Assembly (NCBI RefSeq): GCF_030272615.1
Contig: NC_081414.1
Span: forward strand, 527,349,137-527,413,136
Origin: Cryptomeria japonica
Lineage: Eukaryota; Streptophyta; Pinopsida; Cupressales; Cupressaceae
DNA length: 64,000 bases
Direction of reading: 5' to 3'
The notes beneath the pieces are model-generated. The model did no database searches and was not told where the DNA came from. It saw nothing but the letters and a program-made list of their open reading frames with translations. How positions within the stretch are numbered: position 1 is the stretch's first letter; the number at the start of each line of letters is the position of its first letter. A program made the translations under genes and the position numbers. Shown here one piece after another: positions 36,101-46,869 of this stretch.

Positions 36101-36872
36101 AACTAGAGCCATGTTGTGTTTCCTTATAAAGTGAGATTTCTCCTTTCTTCATAAGCACATCTTCTATTTTGAGAGCATTGTCCACCATCTTATTAAATGA
36201 AGGATTTACTTGCATTTGAACATTATATTGTAACTCAGAAATTAGATTGTTGACAAAGATGTCCATCTTTTCAGAATCAGGAATGGGTCGTGAATATCTA
36301 GAGAGCATCTTTCTTCAACGTTGAAGGAAAGTGAGGAAAGGTTCTCATGTTTTATGTTTTGTATTACATAGATCAATAATGGTGACTGGATGACGGATGT
36401 TGTAGGAATATTATTCGACAAATAGTTTGACCAGCTCCTCGAAAGATTTAATTCCTGTAGGTAGTTTCGAAAACCATTCCATAGCTTGTCCTCCTAAACT
36501 TCTTGAGAAGAGACGCATAAGATATGTTTGTTCATGCATAAATTCCATATATAGAACACATAATTCTCGTATATGGTCTCAAGGATCCAAGTTACCATCA
36601 TATTTGTCAAATTTAGTAATTTTCTTTCTTGAAGGAAATGGAGGCATGTGAAGATTCTTGTCGAATGGAAATGAGCAAATTATGTCCAAGGAATACTGCA
36701 CAGAAGATTTATCTTTGCCTTTCATTTCTTTGATCTTAGTTTGCAATGCTTGCAATTGTTTGGTTACCAACGGTAGTGGTGTCTCTTCTTCTTTAATGAT
36801 AATATTTTCAACGTTGTAGTCAGTGGGAAGTTTGGCTCCTTGTTTAGCTAATTCTAGAAAATATTCTTCTTT
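36101..36872 (-). pseudogene. gag: gag middle part of element B
   Basis: Lies between the C and D insertions. 36770-36579 encodes VTKQLQALQTKIKEMKGKD and ITKFDKYDGNLDP, the gag domain start that parallels DKYDGKSDP of element A. 36308-36069 encodes MDIFVNNLISELQYNVQMQV and DNALKIEDVLMKKGEISLYK, matching A's DIFIDNLTSEM/ENGLKIENAMVKKGE. The stretch between them contains several stops. Confidence 0.85.
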
Positions 36873-37609
36873 TGTTAGGAACTGGAGGCAACTGAGAGGG
36901 GGGGAGTGAATTAGTTGTCAATTAATTTCAACCCAAATATAACTTAATCCAACTTGATACTTATTACCGGTAAACCAAACTTAATACCGGTTGACAGATT
37001 AGTAGTTAATATTAATACCGGTGAAACTCAATGCATAAAACAAAAAGAGAAACAACATCCACAACACATAACATAGAGATTTGTGCGTGGAAACTCTGTA
37101 AGGGAGAAAACCACATCGGGAAACCTTACCCACAATCAGATGATACTACTGCAAATGGTATGTGTATACAAATGGGATCTGCACATGCAGAAAGGCCAAC
37201 TGCCTAGAGCTCACTACTCAATCACAAAATAGGAGTCACACTGACTACAATTGGATGATTAAATCCAATGATATTGTACTGCTCAAAGTAGCATCTCCAA
37301 TGCTGGATTCAATACCGGTTAAGCTCTAATAATCACCTTCAAACCTTCCTTGAACCTTCTCTATGGTCTTCTCATATGATCTTCAATATTCGCACATACC
37401 ATGTTACAAAACCTTATACCATATATCGTTATCTTCCTTCTACCTAGTACATCATCTCACAAATGAGATCTTACATATATACCAAAACCTAGGACCAAAT
37501 GTGTAGGTCGGCTAACTAATAATATTACAATTAAACCAATTACAAATAAGTCAAGATGTGGTGCATCATGTCAGATCAATACATTACAATAATATCCAAT
37601 TAATTAAAT
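36873..37609 (-). repeat. 3' LTR of copia D (truncated)
   Basis: Plus-strand start TGTTAGGAACTGGAGGCAAC. It matches 39018-39753 (TGTTAGGACCCGAAGGCAAC onward), including a recurrent ACCGGT motif, then stops matching at TTAATTAAAT near 37609. Confidence 0.9.
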
Positions 37610-37830
37610 AATAATAAACGTTCAGATTTACCAACACTCAAAAGATTATGCTTCAAACCTTCAACATAATAAATGTTGTCAGTATTGTTCTTACCATCAA
37701 AAGATATAGTGCATTTTCCTTTGATCAAACAAGCTTTATCATCCCCAAATCTTACTAGACCTCCATTGTATTCCTGAAAAGACAAGAATTTACTTTTATC
37801 ACCACTCATATGATGTGAACATCCAGAATC
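37600..37830 (-). pseudogene. copia D protease / GAG-pre-integrase stub
   Basis: Minus strand. WIIDSGCSHHMSGDKSKF carries the protease DSG active site. EYNGGLVRFGDDKACLIKG and NIYYVEGLKHNLLSVG are typical of the segment leading to copia integrase. The frame then runs into LTR-like sequence and stops, which marks the deletion junction. Confidence 0.85.
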
Positions 37831-37913
37831 TATAATCCATTCATCCTTTTCTTCAATTTTAGCTGCCAGGGTCTACTCTACTGGTGGAATAGTAGGTGGT
37901 GGCTGATTTTCTT

Positions 37914-38960
37914 TTATTGCAACAAAAGCCCATCCATTGTCTGTGGCTCTTCATCAGAATCATTGGTAACTCCTTCATCAGCATAGTAACATGATTTGTC
38001 TCTATTCTTCTTAAATTTGTATCTCTGATATTCAGGGTTAGGTTTATATGTCCTTTTAGCTTCTTCTCTCAATCTTACATGTCTATCAGGACATCTAGAT
38101 GCCATATGACCAACTTTATTGTAGTTAAAACATTTAAATGGTTCTTTACCTTCATACTTACTTCCAATAGGACCTTTAGGCATTTTCCTTGCAAATAGTG
38201 CCTCAAGTTCTTCCAGTTCTTCATTTTCCTTTCTGATATCTTCAAGTTCCCTTGCATAAAGTTCTTTCCAATTAGATTTGTCAAATGATGATGATGATGT
38301 TGTAGATGATGATGCTTTGAAAGCTAAATCTATCTTAATTGTAGCAATAGAACCAAATTCCTCAAGCTCAAATGCTAAAAGTTTTCCAACCAAGGTATCT
38401 CTAGATACTGATATATTAGACATTGTTCTCAACTCATTAATAGCAGTCACTTCCATTTTGTATGCCGGTGGAAATTAGCTTAAAACTTTATAAACAATTT
38501 CATCTTCACTCAAGGATCCTCCACAACAGTGTATTCCCAAAACAATTTCATTAACCCTTTCCATAAAAGCAAAAATTATTTCATCTTCTTCCATTTTCAG
38601 ATTTTCATACCTGACCCGGAAGCATTCCAGTTTTGCAATTTTGACAGTGATTTCTCCTTCATTCAATGTCTCTAATTTATCCCAAATAGCTTTAGTAGTA
38701 GATTGGTCTGATAATCCCATGATTTGTTGATCTGACAAGGTGCTCAAGAGTGCTTCTCTTGCTTTGCAATCATTCTCTTGATCCTTACCCAATGTTGGTG
38801 GATTGGGTTGATTCGGTGTAGGACCAACATAGCCATTCTTTGTAACATCCCATATGTCTCTTCCAATGCAATTCAGATGTGTCTCCATTCTAATCTTCCA
38901 TATACCATAGTTAGTTACATCAAGTTTCGGACTGTCCTTCCTGAAAAAGTTTGTTGCCAT
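37914..38960 (-). pseudogene. gag: copia D gag
   Basis: Minus strand. MATNFFRKDSPKLDVTNYGI starts 58 bases from the LTR and opens a 161-codon frame, with IWDVTKNGYV and ALLSTLSDQQIMGLSDQSTT. TAG at about 38475 separates it from a second 180-codon frame with LAFELEEFGSIATIK and the zinc knuckle CFNYNKVGHMASRC (C-x2-Y where the second Cys is expected). The two parts are in line. The family is the UBN2-type copia gag. Confidence 0.9.
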
Positions 38961-39004
38961 AGAATCTCCTCAAGTTGTTAAACTTCTGCAAAAAGAGGAC
39001 TTAG

Positions 39005-39015
39005 CTCTGATACCA
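39005..39015 (-). other. Primer-binding site of copia D
   Basis: Minus-strand TGGTATCAGAG, two bases from the 5' LTR, initiator methionine tRNA type. Confidence 0.9.
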
Positions 39016-39017
39016 AT

Positions 39018-40111
39018 TGTTAGGACCCGAAGGCAACTGAGAGGGGGGCATGAATCAGTTGTCAATTAATTTCAACCCAAATATAACTTAATCCAACTTG
39101 ATACTTAATACCGATAAACCAAACTTGATACCGGTTGACAGATTAGCAGTTAATATTAATATCGGTGAAACTCAATGCATAAAACAGAAAGAGAAACAAC
39201 ATCCACAACACATAACATGGATATTTGTACATGGAAACCTTGTAAGGGGAAAAACCACAGTGGGAAACCTTACCCACAATCAAATGATACTACTGTAGAT
39301 AGTATGTGTATACAAATGGGGTTTGCACATGCAAAAAGGCCAACCGCCTAGAGCTCACTGCTCAATCACAAAATAGGAGTCACGCTGACTACAATTGGAT
39401 GATTAAATCCAATGATAATGTACTGCTCAAAGTAGCATCTCCAATGTTGGATTCAGTACCGGTTAAGCTTTGATAATCACCTTCAAACCTTCCTTGAACC
39501 TTCTCTATGGTTTTCTCATATGATCTTCAATATTCACACATACCATGTTACAAAATCTTATACCATATACCGTTATCTTCCTTCTACCTATTACATCATC
39601 TCACAAATGAAATCTTACATATATACCAAAACCTAGGACCAAATGTGTAGGTCAGCTAACTAAGAATATTAAAATTAAACCAATTACAATAAGTCAAGAT
39701 GTGATGGATAATGTCGGCTCAATACATTTACAACAATATCCAATTAATTAAATCATCTCCATAACGTGTCATGTTGATCTAGAATAGATAATGCATGTCG
39801 GTCCATAACCTAGACCAATTTGTCGGTAACAGCAAATATGTCAACCCCATTAGACCAATAACCAAAATACCAAAACCAAGTGTCCAAACCATGTCTTCAA
39901 TAAAACCAAGTGATCTCCAGATGATAAAAACTCATCCTCAGTGTCGGTGAACAATATAACCTGTTGGTGAACGATATACCGGTGACTATGCATAAGTCAC
40001 TGAACTTTTTGGTGAACATAATGTGTCAGTTCAACATAACCAAAAGATCTCCAGAAGGATAAGTGTTGACATCAATGACAAAACTAATGCAACACATCCA
40101 TAATACCAACA
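39018..40111 (-). repeat. 5' LTR of copia D (complete)
   Basis: 1,094 bp, plus-strand view TGTTAGGACCCG...AATACCAACA, ending at the TSD TCTTT. Contains repeated ACCGGT/TGTCGGT motifs. Confidence 0.9.
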
Positions 40112-40116
40112 TCTTT

Positions 40117-40621
40117 TTCCCATTTTCCTATAATCCTTGTCCTTTTGACATTTAGCTATAATATCTTCTTAAGGTTCAAAAGATTCAAAATCACTAGATG
40201 AGGTCACTATCAGTAGCTTGAGTGCTAATGTTATCTTGAGCACTACGTTTAGAAGCCTCTTTTTTTTGTCTTTCCCCAAACATATTGGATGATAACGGTT
40301 GATCAAAAATTGGTTGGCTTGATGACGAATGTTTGTTAGAGGTTGGTTGTTCTTGAAAGAATGGATTAGTTTGCAATGAGTAAAATTGCCTCTTACTTTC
40401 ATTGAAATTCTTAGAAGAGCTCCAAGTTCAAACAAGCATTTACAATTGATGTGACTGAGAGCTAGAAGTGATAAAGATGTCAAGATCAAATTGAAGCTAG
40501 ATGTTTGTTTGAGGTGATGATTGGATGAAGATATTGAAACCAAGTCTAGTTTTAGGAACGATCTATCTTGTATAAGATGTGATCTAAGTGGATCGGATTG
40601 ATGGATGGCTGATTGAACCAA
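40117..40621 (-). pseudogene. gag: gag N-terminal part of element B
   Basis: Right of copia D, gag continues: DFESFEP, stop, EDIIAKCQKDKDYRKMGK joins in frame with KEEYFLELAKQGAKLP on the left of D. Upstream is a Ser/Gln-rich stretch (NPFFQEQPTSNKHSSSSQPI). Two overlapping minus-strand frames end here, so a small indel is likely. The exact start is unknown. Confidence 0.7.
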
Positions 40622-42380
40622 CTAGGATATAATCGACAAAATCATGTAACACAACGACAGGGGTACACTATCAAGATTGCTATGCTTAGGATGAAAAAGA
40701 CCAAGTATATGTTCACTGTGATGTATCAGGAATGATCAGACAAGTGTGACAAAGATCTTAAAAGGCATGCAAAAGCATAGGTTTTTGGACTGATGAAAAC
40801 ATATATTCGTATGAAAAATTGCCCGACCGTATGGCAATGAATAGGTTACCATATCACAAACTGGTGTATGAGATATTGTTTTTAATTGTAAAAATTTGCA
40901 ATAAATGGCACAGACTCATATGACAATTTAGGTGTTATTAGACGACAATTCTCATAAGACAGTACAACAAACTGGCAAAAATAGGACCCTAGGATTTTGA
41001 CTCGTACAACATAGAACTGGACAAAGGATGAGTTTTTTGACAAGAATAGGGTTTTGACCACTGAGTTTTGATGTTTTGATTTCTTTTCCAACTTCAATTT
41101 ATTGTTTAGGGTTTCAGTTTCAAGGACAAAGACACAACAAACATGCAAGATTCAAAATGAATTCAAGCACAGCATGCTAATCCTAAGGAAGTTGGCTGAG
41201 AGAGAAAAACTTTGCTTGCAAACTTAGGTACACACCCAATAGCTAATTAGAATATGGTTGCTAAGTCTCACGCAATGAATTCTCAACGTCGTATTAGCCG
41301 ACTCCAAATGATAATGTGGGCATGATATGGCAAGTATCTTGGGAGAGTTACTATCTCTCTTGCACAAAGATTATCCCCCTTTCGGAGGTGAGCCGAGTAG
41401 CTTCTATGCTATGGTTCTTACTAAGGATTTCCATTCGAAATTACCCCTTGAAGTTGTGCAAGCACAATTGAGACCTATAGCCCGACAAGGTACCAAAACA
41501 AGATTTATTCACGTAATCGTGATTGAGATTGTGAGGCCCTACAAAACGTCTGATATGAGAGATCTCAAAGAGAAAACTCAAATAAGTTCATCCTCTGAGA
41601 CTTTAATCTCAAAGAGGCCTATTTATTCTAGTGAGTCAAAATGCTTGGGTCTAGTTGTACTCACTTGGGTCATTCTCACAGGGTAATTACTTTTTACCAC
41701 TGTGACAAGCCCGCTAAAAGGAACAAAAATATAAAACTAGAAAAGCTTCAAGGGTCTGGATTTCTGATAGTCTGTGCATACAAGAGAATACTCTCCTACC
41801 TTTTAGACTTTTCTACAAAAAATGAAAAATGGATTTGTTTATTTACCATATCGCAATTTAGGTGCCTAGAAAACAATTAAGAATACACAAAGTTTTCTTG
41901 AATCTCATTAGGCAACCTATAAAAACAACAAATCAGTGGTCATAGTGTTTTTGAGCAATACAGTTTTTGACAAGCGTAAGTTTGAGCAATAGATTCTTTG
42001 AAAAGTGTTCTACAAAAACTTGTTAGGTTGCCCAAAACATCAGATAAACAGAGAACATACAAGGGTCAGCATTAGCATCATCAAATTCACGTCAGAAAAC
42101 CCCTTTAAAAACTCTCTTTTTTTCATACGAGAGAGTAGAAAATCATACGAGTTTTCTCACCTGACAATACGATAATTCTCACCAGATCATACAATAAAAG
42201 ATAAATACTCGTACGGCAGCTAACATAAATTCGTACGATTTTTCTCACCTGACCATACTACAGAAGATAGAATATCATACTGTAATGAATATGTCGTACG
42301 ATTTTTTGCAGGGAATGTACGGACAAAATTTGAAAGATGAGAATTTGATGATCTACGAGGCCAAAAAATTGAGTTTTCTG
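40622..42380 (-). other. Leader of element B
   Basis: Non-coding leader between primer-binding site and gag. It includes a plus-strand open frame at 41327-41686 that overlaps a conserved leader block and is probably incidental. At about 42120-42310 and more thinly at 40800-41010 it has recurring CATACGAG/TCGTACGA/CTCGTACG motifs. Confidence 0.6.
42120..42310. repeat. TCGTACGA / CATACGA repeat cluster in element B leader
   Basis: At least six copies of (T/C)CATACGA or TCGTACGA occur, several followed by TTTTTCTCACCTGA. It sits in the same part of the element as the GTTAGCGCATTT array of element A but has a different sequence. Confidence 0.7.
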
Positions 42381-42397
42381 CCCCACGATGGGCGCCA
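42381..42397 (-). other. Primer-binding site of element B
   Basis: Minus-strand TGGCGCCCATCGTGGGG, four bases after the LTR end. It differs from the element A site at two positions. Confidence 0.85.
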
Positions 42398-42401
42398 AAA
42401 A

Positions 42402-43389
42402 TGTGTGTGAAATTTGGAATCTGTATCTGAAACATAAATACTCAATAAGTCATTGGATGCATAGTTAGTTGATCACAATCAATAAATAAAAAACCATAAC
42501 AAATCGACCTATTGCCTCCTAAAATATACGAGTATAGACTTGCTCTAAGATTTATCTAAGCAATACCAATGACTAGACTACACCAAGACAGAGGATTTAA
42601 TCTATATGGATGCAAGATTAAGCAAATAGATGGATGCAAGATTAAGCAAATTAAGCTAGATGGATGCAGGATTAAAAAAAATAAGCTAACATGATTAAGC
42701 AAATATGCAATAAACTAAGATGCAATATTCCCAATGTACAATATTCTCAATGTACAATATTCTCAATGACCCTAGAGAAAAACCAACATGATAACAATAA
42801 AATCTCTAGAATACTTTGATTGAGAGATGAGAGCCCGAATTTATAGAAAATTCAGAGAGAAAGCGACAGTCGAGATTAATTGATGATGAGCGGTCAAGAT
42901 TCTCCCAGAAGTAGCATAATCCAAGTGATTTGATGTGATTGGATGCTTTCTTTAGATTTGAAGGAGATAAGATTGAGCTAAAATTGAGATAAATTCTAAA
43001 AAACTAATTTATTCCATTTTCCTTTCTTAAAGCAAGCTTTCTCTGATTTATTACCTTTTATTCAATTTTGCTCCTTTTTTAAATTTCTTTTTCAAATTAT
43101 CTCAAATTAACTCCTTTTTTATGATTAATTCCCTTTTTGATGATTTAATGGCAAATTGATTTATTAATTAAAATATGCTAGGATATTTAATTAAATAAAT
43201 AGAATAATTGATTAAAGAGATTTTGATGATTTATTTAATTGAAGTGATTAATTTGCCATGTAACATTGATGATTGAGGAATTAATTAATTAGGTTCTAAA
43301 AATTGATTTAATTTCGTTTGTTTAGGACCTTGGTGATGTAGTCGAGATTAGGGGCACATGGTTTAGATGACCATTTTTACGGTACTACA
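42402..43389 (-). repeat. 5' LTR of element B
   Basis: On the minus strand the LTR starts TGTAGTACCGTAAAAATGG at 43389 and ends in CACACA at 42402. Its opening parallels element A's LTR (TGTATACACATAAAAATGG). A TATA box CTATAAATTCGGG lies at about 42842 on the minus strand. No partner is visible in the window. Confidence 0.85.
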
Positions 43390-44280
43390 GTAGGTGACTA
43401 AGCCAAAGAAGAAAGCATGATGACCAAAAGTGGATTTGATAGTTTTGGAGGTTTCAAGAACCATGGAAACCCCATTGGGTTCCCAACTCTTGATGGAGCC
43501 ATAAGTACCAAAATAAAAGTGAATGAAAAGAAGAAAGGAATTGGCAAAGGAGGTTCCCATGCTTCTTAAGGTTCCTATAACTACCATAACTGTCAATAGT
43601 TTTTATTGTTTGGTGAACCTATGATATGTTATTGAAGGTCACCCCTTTGTTGATTCACATTATTTTCTTTACCAGCCCGTTCTACAACACCATAATGTGT
43701 AAGTATCTCTACATCTACCCTATTTTCAATCTATGAAACCTTGAAAGGATATTTTAGTGTTGATCGGTATGATTTCAAGAAATAAAATCAGCACCCACAT
43801 CTCATTTATGTTTTGTAGACCCCCTTTGTCAATAGATGCAATTTAAAATTATTTTCATGGTACTATACACTAATTTCCTTTAGTAAATTCATCAATTCAT
43901 TATATGACATAAGCATTGGGGATGTTTTCCATGACTGTAAATTAAATTTCTTTAACAAATATGTGAGATTAGTTAGCATTACTTAAGATTTTCTCCTCCC
44001 ATCATGTCACCTCTCTCCTCTATGCCTCTCTAAAAAATAAAAGGGACTTTAACATTCATTGTAGATATTTCTTCCCTTAATCTCTCTACAAATCAAAGGT
44101 AATATTCATTATTTGAAACTGTAAACCAACTTCAAGCCTCAAATTTAACAAAATTACTATTCTCACATCTTCACACCTTTTATACTTTATGCAATGTTGT
44201 TTACCAATGTTTCAAATGATTTTTATCATTTTCTATATTTTTATATCTAGTGTTGTAAATTGTATCCTTATTAAATTCAC
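43390..44280. other. No recognised gene; possible coding relic at 43411-43569
   Basis: Mostly AT-rich. On the plus strand a short open frame (MMTKSGFDSFGGFKNHGNPI..., about 50 codons) ends at TAA near 43569. Its Gly/Lys composition could be a relic of a protein or chance. Nothing else is identifiable up to the E1 remnant. Confidence 0.3.
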
Positions 44281-46440
44281 ACTCATTTGGGGCTAAATTT
44301 GGTGCTTTTCCCTACATAACCTTGATTTTGACTACTTGTGCTCAAGATAGTGCCAAATCTAGAATCTCGACACTGATTCATGTTCATTGACCAATATTTT
44401 GGCTCATAATATTAGGTCTATGGCATCTATACCTCTAGATCTCCTAGTCTACGACACCTAGCATCATGGTCTAGTCAAAATGGGCCCAAATTCAAACCTC
44501 CAATGGCTAAGAAGTTATTGAGAAGAAAAGTGCTCCTCGATGTCAACCTACTTCAAATTTTTAACACATTTCATGAGGTTATGTATAAATAAGGGTCTCA
44601 TCCCCTCATTTGAACATCTCTCTACAAGACTTTCAATCCCAATTGTGCAATTACAATCAAGCATTTTCAAGGTACTGAAGGAAAGATCAAGCATTCAATA
44701 ATTCAAGTTACCATCCATGATCAAGTTTATGTGTCTCCTTCATGAGTGAAGATATGAATGAAATCCTATCAAGAAACATCAACCTTTCATGATGATTCAA
44801 GGCAATAATATTTATAGAAAAGGTATGACATTATCATTTATGCATTTCCTTAAGGTTTTTAGCCTCTCCCCTACAAGGGTAAGCTCTCTTTCTAATCAAT
44901 CATTTTTGTATTGGAGGTTGATTCCTACCTAGAATTTGACTTGGGAAAACCCTTATAAACCCAACACTTTTCTTCTCTTTTATGTGTGTAAGTGATAATA
45001 CTAACAATGGAGAGTTAGATATCTGATGACAAAGAGTTACGTGTCCAAAAAGTGTAAACAAAGATACTTAGTTTCAAATTTAGAACAAGTAGAAACCCCT
45101 AGTTACTGCCAATTAGTTGACAGTGTCTAACACTTTTTCGCTGAAATTTCAAGAGGACAATCTATAGAGCATCTTGATCCATATTCTGCACATCTAAGGT
45201 AACAAAAATACCCCCCCTAGATAGTGATTCGTACATCATTTCTCATTCTAATCATATCCAATCATATCAAAATCAAAAAGAGAATAATCAATCAAAGTGC
45301 CCAACTCTCCCAAGGGTTTGGAGTTGGGCCTAATTGTTTATTCTCCAATGAATGTTGATGTGAATTGGTTTGATTCCTAGCTTACATGTTTAGACTAATG
45401 GATACTCTATTCCACTATATTTCATTTTGGTGAACTTGACATTACTTGCATAATTTCTAATTTGGATACTCAGGTCTAAGTTTAATTTTATATGATTTTA
45501 GATTTGGAGACATTAATTAATTCATCTTGTATGTGATTCAATCATAATTTATTTAATTTGCATTACTTAAATTAGAGGTTAATTAATCACTGTATTACTA
45601 TATGGTATTGTTTAATCACTTGTTTCATTGTTATAACTTTATATCATTTTTTATCTGGATGCATTATCATTCAAAATTGTATAAAAGGCAATGAGAGCAC
45701 AAACCGATTACATTATCTTTGTTTGTAGCTTTCCTTATTTATTGGAGCTTGTGCTTGTGCATGAGTTTCATTACATATTGTTTTGAACCCAATATCCCTA
45801 TGAGAAGACATTATAGAATCATGACTTCCCTTGGTTTAAACACTAAGGGTGTTGAGTTTGAGATAGTTATCTTATTTTGTAAGAGCTTGTGTGAATCCTC
45901 TTCCCTTAATCCAATACCTTTCTTGTCTAACATTGTTGAGAATCCTTCCCTCTATGCTTTTCATGATTAGGATGAAACTTCAACTCAAGTGCCTAGATAA
46001 AAATTTGAGAAGATTGACAAGCAATTGGAAGATCTTCAACAATTTGTGAGTCAAGAGCACTTGGATGGAGAGGAAATCCTCTTGATTGAAGGTTCGAGGA
46101 GGTTGATTTGAAATTATGAACATGGTATGGATGTTTTACGTGGTATATCTCCTATAGTTTATGAAAACACTATCAAGTTGGCTAGTTGTGCCAAGGTGAT
46201 TAGACATTTAACTTCTCCAAACCAAGTTGAGATATCCATGGTGATCCCTACATTAATATGTAATGTGCCTACATACACATCTTCCATCAAGGCTACCACT
46301 ATGAAAAATGGTAATTCTATCCATGTTAGTAGTGGGGGGAATCATATCAATCAATATGCCTATAATATGAAGAAAATGGGATTCACTAGTCTAAACATCC
46401 AAACTAGGAATTAAATCTATTCACATCAACATGGATCACA
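44280..46440 (+). mobile_element. E1: decayed gypsy-type LTR / leader / gag fragment
   Basis: A TATA box (GTATAAATAAGGG at about 44583) and a leader resemble those of E2 at 47346. The gag N-terminus at 45719-46414 parallels E2 gag: MRRHYRIMTSLGLNTKGVEF against VRRSCRIKASQSLNTKDMEP, and SSGGNHINQYAY against SHGGNPINQYYY. Stops separate the pieces (TAG near 45968, TGA near 46110). The rest of the element is missing, with an inverted-repeat arm at 46469-46552. Confidence 0.65.
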
Positions 46441-46552
46441 GAATAATCAATAGGCCAGACTTCATACCTTTGGGAGAGTTGGGCACTAAGTTTTATTATA
46501 CTTATTTTATAATTTGATATGATTGGATAAGATGAAATGAGAAAATGCAAGA
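45240..46552. repeat. Imperfect inverted repeat flanking E1 gag
   Basis: An arm at about 45240-45315 (ending GCCCAACTCTCCCAAGGG) is the reverse complement of about 46469-46552 (CTTTGGGAGAGTTGGGCAC, then GATATGATTGGAT). Arms are about 80 bases with mismatches, and the spacer is about 1.15 kb. Confidence 0.75.
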
Positions 46553-46869
46553 ACTAGGTATAAAGATACAAAATTGACAATAATTAGCATGAATAGTGAT
46601 GGGGTGTTTTAATGAACCCATTATATGGTTTTTACATGACTTTGTTAACTACTTCTTGTCTTCTTAAGTATGTCCATGATTCTTAAAACTTGATATTTTG
46701 GTATGTTATAAGACATGTATGCTATACTTTCATGCTTATATATATAATCTAATAATATGATTACGTGGCCAATTATGGGAGTTAATGTGATGATAATATG
46801 TGTAGATGTGTTAAATGTGGTTATTTGCATACTAATTGTCTTTTGTAGCCTCTAGACATAGAAAACTAG

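Larger units (their letters stand above)
36873..40111 (-). mobile_element. Element D: internally deleted copia element in gag of element B
   Basis: LTR-like repeats at 36873-37609 and 39018-40111 flank a gag gene and a stub of protease. The TSD TCTTT is at 36868-36872 and 40112-40116. A deletion joins LTR sequence at about 37609 directly to the GAG-pre-integrase region, removing the inner ~360 bp of the 3' LTR, the polypurine tract, integrase, RT and RNase H. It cannot move without another element's enzymes. Confidence 0.92.
25427..43389 (-). mobile_element. Element B: Ty3/gypsy retrotransposon on the minus strand, host of A, C and D
   Basis: From right to left: 5' LTR (42402-43389), primer-binding site, leader, gag (split by D and C), protease, linker and RT. 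The 3' part continues on the far side of element A at 1-235 and beyond the window. The internal proteins match element A motif by motif at clearly diverged identity. Removing C and D restores a continuous gag frame at both sites. Base GTAGG at 43390-43394 would be its TSD, but the partner is off-window. Confidence 0.9.

Noticed and set aside
41327-41880. Plus-strand frames in the leader of element B as a gene
   Set aside because: They lie antisense to the element and overlap a conserved non-coding leader segment; composition gives no coding support.
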